A DNA stretch of 33,274 nucleotides. Origin: Bryobacterales bacterium. Lineage in GTDB: Bacteria > Acidobacteriota > Terriglobia > Bryobacterales > Bryobacteraceae. Below the pieces are notes generated by a model. The model saw nothing but the letters and a program-made list of their open reading frames with translations, did no database searches and was not told the origin of the DNA. The stretch spans positions 1 to 33,274 of the forward strand of contig JAEUQE010000081.1 in assembly GCA_016789785.1 (NCBI GenBank). The letters are read 5' to 3'. Positions within the stretch are counted from its first letter, which is position 1; each line of letters starts with the position of its first letter. Both the position numbers and the translations under genes were made by a program. Shown piece after piece: positions 16,663-24,757 of this stretch.

Positions 16663-19600
16663 ATGGCATCCGGCAATCCATTCGTAGGACCCAAACCGCT
16701 GACAGCGTCGCAGCCTCTTTTCGGCCGCGCCAAAGAAGTACGAGAACTTTCGTACCTGCTCACATCAGATCGCATTGTGTTGCTGCATTCTCCTTCAGGG
16801 GCGGGCAAGAGTTCGCTGTTGAGCGCGAAGGGCGGGCTGATTCCGAGGATGTCGCGCAACTTTGAGGTATGCGGTCCGCTGCGCGTGAGCGAGCAGGCTC
16901 CGCGGCCGGTTGCGAATCGTTTCTTGTGGAGCATTGCGCATGGGATTGCGCCGGCAATCGCGGAAGCATCCGAAGCGCCCTCACTGATCGAGTGCGCGAA
17001 AGAGCGGGACAAGGAGCAGGACAACCTGCTGCTGATCTTCGATCAGTTCGAAGAGGTGCTGACCATCGATCCGGCGAACGCGGCACAGAAACGCGCGTTC
17101 TTTGAAGAGATCGGCGAGTTGTTGATGAACCGATGGATCTGGGCGCTGTTCGTATTGCGCGAGGACTATCTTGCGCCGCTCGATCCCTATGCGCGCATGG
17201 TGCCGACGCATCTCAACAATCGCTACCGGCTGGATCTGCTGCGCAAGGACCGCGCGCAGGAAGCGATTGAGAAGACCGCGGCGGCGGCAAGTCCGGCACG
17301 CACCTTTCATGCGGAGGCGATCCGGTCGCTTACCGAAAGCTTGTCCAGTGTGAACATCGCGCAGCCCGACGGCAACTTCAGCACGGAGCCGGGCGAGTAT
17401 GTAGAGCCTCTACAGCTTCAGCTTGTGTGCTTCGATTTGTGGGAGCGGCTGCCGGAAGTGGAGACGGAGATTTCCGCGGAGGCCGTGCGAAACCTCGGCG
17501 ACGTGGCCAAAGCCCTGCAAAATTTTTATGACCGGACCGTGGAGACGGTGGGTCAAAGCGGACGTGCACAGTTTCTGATCCGCAACTGGATCAACGAGAA
17601 GCTCATCACAAACGGACGGCGGGATCAGGTGCAGTATGCCGAAACGGGCGAACGCAGCGAGGGCTTGGAGAATGCGTTGATTGGCGGGATGCTGCGGTTG
17701 CTGCTGCTGCGCCGGGAGGTGCGTGGCAACTCGGTATTTGTGGAACTGTCGCACGACCGTTTGCTGGAGCCTGTGAGCAAGAGCAATGCGGATTGGTTCG
17801 AGAGCCGGCTGAGCGAGTACGAGAAGCGGGCGCGGCTATGGGAGAAGGAGCGCGAGGCGGGCCTGCTGTATGTGGATGAGGATCTCAAGCGTGCGCAGGA
17901 GTGGCGGCGTGTGACGCAGGAGCCGTTGATTGAGATTGATCTCTTCCTGGAGGCTTGCCAAGCGCGGCAGCGCCAGATCGACCAGGAACGAAAGCTGTAC
18001 CGGCTTGCGATCGTACTGACGGTGATTGCACTGGCTGCGACCTGCTTTGCGGTATGGCAGACGATTCGCGCAAGGGAAGCAGCAAACATCGCGGCCGCGC
18101 GTCAGTTACTTGCAATTGCGAGTGGCATTGATGCGGGCGATTCCAATCTGTTTGCCGACCGCGCGTTGTGGACCGTGGCCTCCTCGCGCGAACGCCTATC
18201 GAGCGAGGGCAGAGCGGCGCTGACGAAGATCCTGCTGGAGTTGCCGCGCTTCCAAGCGGAGATCGAGGACAGCACCGTCACCGCCACGATCACGATGGAT
18301 TTCTCTCCGGATGGTGAGGTGGCTGCCGGCGTCCTGGGCAAGAAGGAAGTGTTCTGGTCAAAAGGGGATGGCACGGATGTCCGGCGCAAAGCATACATCC
18401 ATGACCGCAACATCCGGATGGTCGATGTTTTTTCGAAGGACAGTATCGCGTTCACCGATGCCAAGCAGATCTACTTCCTCGACCTGGCAACGGGGCGCAT
18501 CACACGAACGCTGGCAATCCCCCGGGTCCGGAGGCTGACGGTGAGCCCGAATGGGATGTGGATTGCCTACGCGCAGGGCATGGAGACGTACCTCGCTCCC
18601 ACGGACAAGCCGGAAAGAAGGGTGAAGTTGAGTTCGCCGATCCATGAGCGGAGCCCTGTGGAAGTTTCGGTTCCTGAGAGGGACTCGCTTCGCTTTAACG
18701 AGACGAGCACCGGGCTCGCCTATCGTCGAGGTGGCTCTGCTTGCGTGGCGGACGTTACGAGTGTCTCGCCCGCCACGACAGCAGAATGTAAACCTGTATT
18801 CCATTGGGATCCATTCTCGGCGAACGATTCCGGGGGGATCACCGTCAGCGAGTTTCGGGATCCCATTCTGTCGATGCAGGCGCGCGGTGTGGATTCGTGG
18901 GTAGGAGTGCTTGGCAGCGAGGAATTTCGAGGACTGCGCGTGTATGATTCGGAACAGAATCGCGTCGTCGCCCGGGTTCCGGGATTTGATGGGGTCCTCA
19001 ATCCGGCCCGGCCGATCGTCGCCGCCAACTATGGGCAGTCGATCCTTTTCTTCCGATACGAGACGGGGCCGCCGCCAGTGAACTTCACGATGCCCGGGGA
19101 CGACCTTCCGGCAGTGGTGGCAATGTCCGGTACCCGCGCAGTCTACTTGCACGAGCAGAAGCTTCATGAGCTGGATGCGAACAGCGGACAACTGATTCGC
19201 GCGCTGCCGCTGAAACTTTCCACGGATGCGATTCATGTGAGCGCGAATGGCCGTTATGTGTTCACGTACAAGCGGCTCACCGAGAGCGAAGCGAAGACAA
19301 CAAACCGCGATGGACTGCGGGCTGAGTTGGTAGATCTGCAACTGGGCGCTAGCAGGGTGGTACCGCTGCCGGCCAAGGACATGCTGATCTCGGGTCATGG
19401 GTGGGATGCCGATCAATGGGCAGTTTCTTCCGACGGCAAGCACTTGATCGGGCGGCTGGAAGAAGGCAAGGGTCTGCGCATGTTCCAAACGGAGACCGGT
19501 GCCGCGGTATGGGCTTCGGACTTGATTCAGTCGACAGCTATCGGACCAGCGTGGGATGAAGTGAACCGGCGCGTCGCATTTGAGGACGCAGGCAGACTAA

Positions 19601-20010
19601 CGGTGCTGGATGTCACCGGCACGCCCCGTGCCGTTGCTTCGAAGTTCCTGAGCAAGCATGAACCCGCGTCTGTACTCGCATTCCGGCCCGATGGCAAACT
19701 GCTGGCGGTCGCTTACGGAAGCGACGGCGTGCGCTTTTTCGAAACGAAAAACTTTGAGGAAGTGGCGCAAGTTCCGGTACGCCAAGGCGAACCGGTCAGT
19801 TTGGGCTTTGACTCGCAAGGCAACGCCGTGGTGATCGTGTCGAGCGACCGTTGGTTCATCCAGAAGATACCCGTTTCCGAAGTTGTCCCGATGATCGACG
19901 AGATTTGTTCGCGGCTGCAGTTCACGCTGGGCGAAGGGGAGTGGCGCGACCGCGCGCCGAACCTGCCTTACCGCAACCCGTGCCCCGCTTTGCCACCGTC
20001 ACCCTACTAA
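16663..20010 (+). CDS. nSTAND1-type NTPase with transmembrane helix and beta-propeller (paralog B)
   Basis: A 1115-aa tandem paralog of the preceding gene. Walker A (HSPSGAGKSSLL, Lys49) and Walker B (LLLIFDQFEEV, Asp127) are at the same residue numbers. The first 440 residues are roughly 70% identical to paralog A by eye. The transmembrane helix is at about 448-467 (AIVLTVIALAATCFAVW). The coiled coil of about 60 residues after the helix in paralog A is missing here: RAREAANIAAARQLLAI follows directly. The propeller (FSPDGEVAAGV, VSPNGMWIAYA, VSSDGKHLIGR, FRPDGKLLAVAYG) has diverged much more than the NTPase half. Both proteins end with a shared motif ending LPYRNPCPALP. The intergenic gap is again 6 bp, without a Shine-Dalgarno. 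A sensor pair with different ligands, or a hetero-oligomer, is plausible. Confidence 0.9.
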   Translation: MASGNPFVGPKPLTASQPLFGRAKEVRELSYLLTSDRIVLLHSPSGAGKSSLLSAKGGLIPRMSRNFEVCGPLRVSEQAPRPVANRFLWSIAHGIAPAIAEASEAPSLIECAKERDKEQDNLLLIFDQFEEVLTIDPANAAQKRAFFEEIGELLMNRWIWALFVLREDYLAPLDPYARMVPTHLNNRYRLDLLRKDRAQEAIEKTAAAASPARTFHAEAIRSLTESLSSVNIAQPDGNFSTEPGEYVEPLQLQLVCFDLWERLPEVETEISAEAVRNLGDVAKALQNFYDRTVETVGQSGRAQFLIRNWINEKLITNGRRDQVQYAETGERSEGLENALIGGMLRLLLLRREVRGNSVFVELSHDRLLEPVSKSNADWFESRLSEYEKRARLWEKEREAGLLYVDEDLKRAQEWRRVTQEPLIEIDLFLEACQARQRQIDQERKLYRLAIVLTVIALAATCFAVWQTIRAREAANIAAARQLLAIASGIDAGDSNLFADRALWTVASSRERLSSEGRAALTKILLELPRFQAEIEDSTVTATITMDFSPDGEVAAGVLGKKEVFWSKGDGTDVRRKAYIHDRNIRMVDVFSKDSIAFTDAKQIYFLDLATGRITRTLAIPRVRRLTVSPNGMWIAYAQGMETYLAPTDKPERRVKLSSPIHERSPVEVSVPERDSLRFNETSTGLAYRRGGSACVADVTSVSPATTAECKPVFHWDPFSANDSGGITVSEFRDPILSMQARGVDSWVGVLGSEEFRGLRVYDSEQNRVVARVPGFDGVLNPARPIVAANYGQSILFFRYETGPPPVNFTMPGDDLPAVVAMSGTRAVYLHEQKLHELDANSGQLIRALPLKLSTDAIHVSANGRYVFTYKRLTESEAKTTNRDGLRAELVDLQLGASRVVPLPAKDMLISGHGWDADQWAVSSDGKHLIGRLEEGKGLRMFQTETGAAVWASDLIQSTAIGPAWDEVNRRVAFEDAGRLTVLDVTGTPRAVASKFLSKHEPASVLAFRPDGKLLAVAYGSDGVRFFETKNFEEVAQVPVRQGEPVSLGFDSQGNAVVIVSSDRWFIQKIPVSEVVPMIDEICSRLQFTLGEGEWRDRAPNLPYRNPCPALPPSPY

Positions 20011-20028
20011 AAGGAGATAGAAGACGTT

Positions 20029-21522
20029 ATGCCTGAAACACGCAAGATCACCTTCAATGGGATCCATGAAGATACGGGGAGTTATCTGATTCCACCGCTG
20101 ACTCCGGCCGAACTCGCGATGGCGGCGTTCGGAAAACCGGAGGAGGACGATGAAGATCATCGCGCGGATCTGGAGACGCGCAAGACGAAGGGCGAGGGTG
20201 ACCTCGGGGTGAAGGCTGGTGTGGTTGCGGAAAATCTCGCGTCGGCGGGATGGGGCGTCATCTTCGCGGCGGGAACTCCGCCGGAAGTAGTGGAGGCACT
20301 CGAGCCATTGCTGGAGCAACGGAAGAAGGATGCGGGCAAGCTGTTCCGCCGGTGTGATGGCGCGGAGTCGTATCAGCACAAGAACGGGCGCGGAGAATCG
20401 AAGCCGCTGTTCCTTCGCAGCCGCAATGCGGCGACGTCGGGCGATGTGGATCCGGTGAAGATGCCTTACTATTTGCTGCTGGTGGGGTCGCCGGAGGAGA
20501 TTCCGTTCACGTTTCAGTATCAGCTTGATGTGCAGTATGCCGTGGGGCGGATTCATTTCGACAAGCCGGAGGAGTACTTCAACTACGCGCAGAGTGTGGT
20601 GGCATCGGAGAACGGCAAGCTGAATCTGCCGAACCGGGCGGTGTTCTTCGGGCCTGCGAATCCGAACGATGATTCGACGGCGCGCAGTTCGCAGCATCTC
20701 ATCTCGCCGCTTGCGCAGCTTGCGGCGAAGCGCAAGGATGCACCGGCTTGGACGATTGACAAGCTACTGCCGGAGCAATCGACGCGGGCGCGGCTGGCGC
20801 GTTTGCTGGGTGGTGACGACACGCCGGGTTTTCTGTTCACGGCATCGCACGGAATGGGCGGCTATAAGCTCGACGATCCGCGGATCTTTTCGAGCACGGG
20901 TGCGTTGACGTGCCAGGATTGGGGCGGGCCGGGATCGACCGGAAGGGTCCGGGACACGTTCTTCGCGGCGGAGGATCTGAGTTCGGATGCGAAGCTTGCG
21001 GGACTGATCGCGATGGTGTTCGCATGCTACGGCGGAGGGTGCCCGGAGTTCAACAATTTTTTCCTTCAGGATGGATTTTCCAAAGCGGATCGCATTGCGC
21101 CGAAGCCGTTTCTGAGTGCGCTTCCGAAGCGGATGTTGTCGCATCCGAAAGGCGGTGCGCTGGCGGTGATCGCGCACGTGGACCGCGTGTGGGACTGCTC
21201 GTTCCTGAATGTCGAGCAGCAGCAGCGCGAACTGGCGACGTTCGAATCGATGCTGAAGCTTCTGCTGGAAGGCAAGCCGGTGGGACTTGCGCTGGAGCGT
21301 CTGAATACGCGCTATGCGGAGATCGCGAGCGATCTCGCGACGGAGATGCAGATCGCGAACGAACTGCAGGAGCCACAGAACAAGGAAGTGTTCGCGGAGC
21401 TTTGGACGTCGACGAACGATGCGAGGAATTACATGGTGCTGGGGGATCCGGCGGTGCGGTTGAGGCTGGGCGAAGCGCCAGCGGATCCGAGAGTGGTGGA
21501 GATGCCGAAGTTTGGCGAGTAG
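20029..21522 (+). CDS. C25/caspase-like cysteine protease
   Basis: A 497-aa protein with aaggag at 20011-20016, 18 bp after the NTPase B stop. It has the caspase-haemoglobinase (gingipain, C25-type) layout: PYYLLLVGSPEEIPF at about residue 145, then the catalytic His region GFLFTASHGMGG (His274) and the Cys region MVFACYGGGCPEF (Cys333). These are followed by GGALAVIAHVDRVWDCSF and a C-terminal helical region ending in MVLGDPAVRLR. C25 peptidases cleave after Arg or Lys in gingipains; the specificity here is unknown. There is no signal peptide, unlike secreted gingipains, so it is probably intracellular. As the last gene of the block it is a second, unrelated protease effector beside the CHAT protein. 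Its stop is only 4 bp from the stop of the converging sulfatase gene, with no terminator between. Confidence 0.82.
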   Translation: MPETRKITFNGIHEDTGSYLIPPLTPAELAMAAFGKPEEDDEDHRADLETRKTKGEGDLGVKAGVVAENLASAGWGVIFAAGTPPEVVEALEPLLEQRKKDAGKLFRRCDGAESYQHKNGRGESKPLFLRSRNAATSGDVDPVKMPYYLLLVGSPEEIPFTFQYQLDVQYAVGRIHFDKPEEYFNYAQSVVASENGKLNLPNRAVFFGPANPNDDSTARSSQHLISPLAQLAAKRKDAPAWTIDKLLPEQSTRARLARLLGGDDTPGFLFTASHGMGGYKLDDPRIFSSTGALTCQDWGGPGSTGRVRDTFFAAEDLSSDAKLAGLIAMVFACYGGGCPEFNNFFLQDGFSKADRIAPKPFLSALPKRMLSHPKGGALAVIAHVDRVWDCSFLNVEQQQRELATFESMLKLLLEGKPVGLALERLNTRYAEIASDLATEMQIANELQEPQNKEVFAELWTSTNDARNYMVLGDPAVRLRLGEAPADPRVVEMPKFGE

Positions 21523-21526
21523 GCGC

Positions 21527-22930
21527 TTATTTTGAAGGGGCCTTGCCTCGACGGTCACGCTCGGCGGTGAGGAAGCGCTTCACCTGTGCTTCGAGTTCGG
21601 CGACCACGCGCGGCTGCGTGTCCATGAGGTTTTGCACTTCTTCGCGATCGGATCCGATGTCGTACAAGGCCACGGGCCGGCCGTCATTCGAGAGCAGTTT
21701 CCAACGGCCTGCAAGCGCGGCTTCGGTGGCGTAGGGCTTCGGCTTCGGGTAGTGGCGCTGCAGACGGGGATAGTGATCAATCTGCCATAGCAGCACTTCG
21801 CGCTTGACCACTGTCTCGGGCTTGCGGAGATGAGGCAAGAGGTTCACACCGTCGAGTGCGAGCGTGCGTGGCAACGCGATACCAGCGGCGGCACAGATGG
21901 TGGGCAACAGGTCGCAATGATGAGCTACCTGTTTCGATACGCGGCCTTTGGCGATGCGGCCCGGCCAACAGGCGATACCCGGTACCCGCAGGCCACCATC
22001 ATGCAGATCCGTCTTGCCGCCTTTGAAAGGGCCGATGTTCGCTTCGAATGCGCCGCCATTGTCGGAGGAGAAGAAGATCAGCGTGTTGTCGAGTTGTTGG
22101 TGCTCTTCCAGCTTGCGGAGGATCTGGCCGATCTTGTGATCCATGTGCATGATCATGGAGCGGGCCCGGCGTTGATCTTCAGATATGCCGGGAGCACTGG
22201 CCTTTTCGTAGAAGGGTTCGGGCGCGGGTTCGTAGGGCGTGTGCGGGTCGAGCCACCAGACGTTGAGAAAGAACGGGCGCGGTTGTGTGGCGAATTGATC
22301 GAGCAGGCGCACAGCCTCGTCGCCATTGATGTCCGTGTAGTGGCGTGAGTAGTACGGGTCGGTGTCCGGGACGTTCTGATCGTCGCGGATGAGGCACGTG
22401 CCGCCTTTGCGATAGAGCATGCGTTCGGCGCCGAGTTTTCCGCGCAAGGGTTGTTCTTCGTTCTGGCAGAGATAGTGATCGAAGCCGTGTTGATGCGGGC
22501 CGGGAATGGAGTTGGCGCGATCGCGAATGTGCTTCTGATGGAGGCCGCCGAGGTGCCACTTGCCGATGTGGGCTGTGGCGTAGCCGGACTTCTTGAGCAG
22601 CAGGGGCAAGGTGGTGGTGGGAGGAAGATGCTCTTCATCGTCGTTGAAGTGACGGCGAATGTCGAAGCGTAAGGGGTAGCGGCCCGTGAGGATGGCGGCG
22701 CGAGAGGGCGTGCACACGGCGGAGGCGGCGTAGAAATTTTCGAGGCGCGTGCCTTGGGCGGCAAGGCGATCGATGTTGGGTGTCGCGATGGCGCGATTGC
22801 CATAGCAGGACGGGTCGCCCCAGCCCATGTCGTCAGCGAGGAGAAGGATGATGTTGGGGCCTTGCGGCGCGGCGGTCGCTGCGAGGGGCAGAAACGGTGT
22901 GGTGGTAAGTAAGTGCCGGCGGGTGATCAT
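21527..22930 (-). CDS. Formylglycine-dependent sulfatase with Tat-like signal
   Basis: 467 aa from the ATG at 22930, chosen because gaggag lies 5 nt upstream and a twin-arginine leader begins there (MITRRHLLTTTPFLPLAATAA); the frame is open further upstream only through repeats. Type I sulfatase features: NIILLLADDMGWGDPSC with metal-binding Asp33-Asp34, and the signature VCTPSRAAILTGRYP in which Cys73 becomes formylglycine. Further motifs are GKWHLGG and SSDNGG. It hydrolyses sulfate esters in the periplasm or outside the cell; the substrate, probably a sulfated polysaccharide, cannot be told from sequence. A separate FGly-generating enzyme is required and none is seen here. It is divergent from the amidase gene across 325 bp of repeats. 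Confidence 0.93.
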   Translation of the reverse strand: MITRRHLLTTTPFLPLAATAAPQGPNIILLLADDMGWGDPSCYGNRAIATPNIDRLAAQGTRLENFYAASAVCTPSRAAILTGRYPLRFDIRRHFNDDEEHLPPTTTLPLLLKKSGYATAHIGKWHLGGLHQKHIRDRANSIPGPHQHGFDHYLCQNEEQPLRGKLGAERMLYRKGGTCLIRDDQNVPDTDPYYSRHYTDINGDEAVRLLDQFATQPRPFFLNVWWLDPHTPYEPAPEPFYEKASAPGISEDQRRARSMIMHMDHKIGQILRKLEEHQQLDNTLIFFSSDNGGAFEANIGPFKGGKTDLHDGGLRVPGIACWPGRIAKGRVSKQVAHHCDLLPTICAAAGIALPRTLALDGVNLLPHLRKPETVVKREVLLWQIDHYPRLQRHYPKPKPYATEAALAGRWKLLSNDGRPVALYDIGSDREEVQNLMDTQPRVVAELEAQVKRFLTAERDRRGKAPSK

Positions 22931-23012
22931 GCGAACTCCTCTGTTTCTGGAACCGGGCAGTACGTTCCTCGCGAAGGCCACGAAACGCACAGCGCGGAAG
23001 TAATCCTCGGCA

Positions 23013-23056
23013 CCGGCACGATTGCCGGCGCTGCAGGCAAGAGTGCCTGCGCTACC
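23013..23056. repeat. Dispersed bipartite palindromic repeat, copy 4
   Basis: Stem 1 is ccggc/gccgg around loop acgatt (23013-23027). Stem 2 is gcaggca (23033-23039) with tgcctgc (23044-23050). The tail gctaccg ends at 23056. Stems differ in sequence from copies 2 and 3, but pairing, the stem-1 loop acgatt and the tail are kept. A further palindrome, cgctac/gtagcg, spans 23050-23071. Confidence 0.65.
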
Positions 23057-23074
23057 GAACGTACCGTAGCGTAG

Positions 23075-23229
23075 CAGGGAGGCGGCGGGCAACGCAGGAG
23101 GCGGCGGGCAACGCAGGGAAGCAGCGGGCGCAGGAGGCGGCGGGCAACGTAGGAGGCAGCGGGTAACGCAGGAGGCAGAGGGCAACGTAGGGAAGCAGTG
23201 GGCAACGTGGGAGGCGACGGGCAAGGCAG
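23075..23229. repeat. Tandem repeat, about 8 imperfect units of 17-21 bp
   Basis: Units follow the pattern aggaggcggcgggcaacgc with variation at a few positions (cag, cgg, gta, gca). They fill the space between a palindromic repeat and the amidase gene. Together with copy 4 they make up most of the 325-bp gap 22931-23255, in which no gene is supported; both divergent genes must have their promoters here. Units are directly adjacent, without unique spacers, so this is not a CRISPR array. Confidence 0.8.
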
Positions 23230-23255
23230 GCCGAAGGACGAGGTAGAGTATCAAG

Positions 23256-24734
23256 ATGACTCGACGAACCGCGATCCAGGGCATTACGCTCGCGTCGGCC
23301 AAACTGGCGGCTGCGCCGGCATCGGAACTCTGCTTCACGCCGGCCCGAACGCTTGCCGCGATGTTGAAGGCTCGCAAAGTGTCGGCGATGGAACTGCTGG
23401 ATGCGCATCTGAAGCAGATCGCGACGATCAATCCGAAGGTGAACGCGGTAGTGACTCTGGTGGAGGATCAGGCTCGTGCGCAGGCCAAGCGCTGTGACGA
23501 AGCGGCGGTGAAGCGGCGTTCTCTCGGCGTTCTGCATGGGCTTCCAGTCGTGCACAAAGACTTGCAGGATACGAAGGGGATTCGCACCACCTATGGATCG
23601 CCCATCTATAAGGATTACGTGCCTGCCAACGATACTTTGCTCATCGAGCGGATTCACGGAGCAGGCGCGGTCACGATGGGAAAGACGAATACACCGGAGT
23701 TCGGGGCGGGCTCGCAGACATTTAACCGCGTGTTCGGTGCGACCCGGAATCCGCACAATCTTTCGAAGACATGCGGCGGATCAAGCGGAGGCGCGGCGGT
23801 GGCGCTTGCCTGTGGCATGGCGCCGATTGCCGACGGGAGCGATACGGGCGGGTCACTGCGGAATCCTGCGGCGTTCTGTGGAGTGGTGGGCTTTCGTACT
23901 TCGCCGGGGCGCATTCCGCGGTATCCGACGGGGTCGGCGTGGAGCACGATCAGCGTGGTTGGGCCGATGGCGCGCAACGTCAGCGACACCGCGTTCTTCC
24001 TCAGTGCGATGGCTGGTCCCGATGAGCGTGCACCGCTGTCGATCCATGAGCCGGGGTCGCGATTTCTACAGCCGTTGGAACGGAGCTTTCGCGGTGTGCG
24101 TGTTGCATGGTTCAAGGATCTGGGAGGGATTCCGTTTGACCGGCGCGTGCGCGCGGTGATGGATTCGCGGCGCAAGATGTTCGAGGCGATGGGATGTGTG
24201 GTGGAAGAAGCCGAGCCCGATTTCGCGGGCGCCGAGGACGCGTTTCGTGTGGCGCGGGCGTTGAGTTTTCATCAGCAGCACGCGGCGAAAGTGGCGCAGC
24301 ATCGTGACAAGATCAAGGCGACGGTTTTGGAGGAAGTGGATCTGGGCGCGAAGCTGACAGGTCCAGAGATCAACAAAGCAGAAACGACACGATCGCAACT
24401 CTATCAGCGGGCGGGACAGTTCTTTCAGCGCTACGAGTTCTTCGTGCTGCCGGTGACGCAAGTGCCGGCATTCGATCTGGAAACCGAGTGGGTGCGAGAG
24501 ATTGAAGGCGTGAATTTCACGAGCTACATCGATTGGATGCGGTCGTGCTGGTACATCTCGATTCTGCACAATCCGGCAATCTCCGTGCCGGCCGGCTTCA
24601 CAGAGGACGGGCTGCCGGTGGGTCTGCAGATTGTGGGCCGGCATCATGATGATTTCGGCGTACTGCAGTTGGCGCATGCGTTCGAGCAGGCGGTGAACCT
24701 GCCCCAGGCACTGCCCGCCGCGGTGCGTAGCTGA
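23256..24734 (+). CDS. Amidase signature family enzyme (GatA-like fold), Tat-like leader
   Basis: A 492-aa protein. The Ser-cisSer-Lys triad is complete: Lys101 in VVHKDLQD, Ser176 in CGGSSGGAAVALA and Ser200 in DGSDTGGSLRNPAAF. The spacing of 75 and 24 residues is exactly that of the fatty-acid amide hydrolase triad. Family members hydrolyse amide bonds (amidases, aryl acylamidases, GatA). This one stands alone with no gatB/gatC beside it, so it is not part of a tRNA amidotransferase locus. The N-terminus, TRRTAIQGITLASAKLAAAPA, has a twin arginine and hydrophobic stretch, suggesting export, though it is weaker than a typical signal. The substrate is unknown. It converges with the TVNG-repeat gene, 23 bp away. 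Confidence 0.9.
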   Translation: MTRRTAIQGITLASAKLAAAPASELCFTPARTLAAMLKARKVSAMELLDAHLKQIATINPKVNAVVTLVEDQARAQAKRCDEAAVKRRSLGVLHGLPVVHKDLQDTKGIRTTYGSPIYKDYVPANDTLLIERIHGAGAVTMGKTNTPEFGAGSQTFNRVFGATRNPHNLSKTCGGSSGGAAVALACGMAPIADGSDTGGSLRNPAAFCGVVGFRTSPGRIPRYPTGSAWSTISVVGPMARNVSDTAFFLSAMAGPDERAPLSIHEPGSRFLQPLERSFRGVRVAWFKDLGGIPFDRRVRAVMDSRRKMFEAMGCVVEEAEPDFAGAEDAFRVARALSFHQQHAAKVAQHRDKIKATVLEEVDLGAKLTGPEINKAETTRSQLYQRAGQFFQRYEFFVLPVTQVPAFDLETEWVREIEGVNFTSYIDWMRSCWYISILHNPAISVPAGFTEDGLPVGLQIVGRHHDDFGVLQLAHAFEQAVNLPQALPAAVRS

Positions 24735-24757
24735 GCGAGCGCCCTTGCAACTGCCGG

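Noticed and set aside
23075..23229. Possible CRISPR array
   Set aside because: Units are imperfect, adjacent and without unique spacers; no cas genes are nearby. It is an ordinary tandem repeat.
22927..23431. N-terminal extension of the sulfatase, or a small minus-strand gene, across the repeats
   Set aside because: The frame translates tandem repeats into Leu/Pro/Ala-rich sequence. A good ribosome-binding site and Tat-like leader at 22930 mark the true start.
23256..24734. GatA subunit of the tRNA amidotransferase
   Set aside because: The amidase triad is shared by the whole family. There is no gatB or gatC neighbour, and the N-terminus looks like an export leader.
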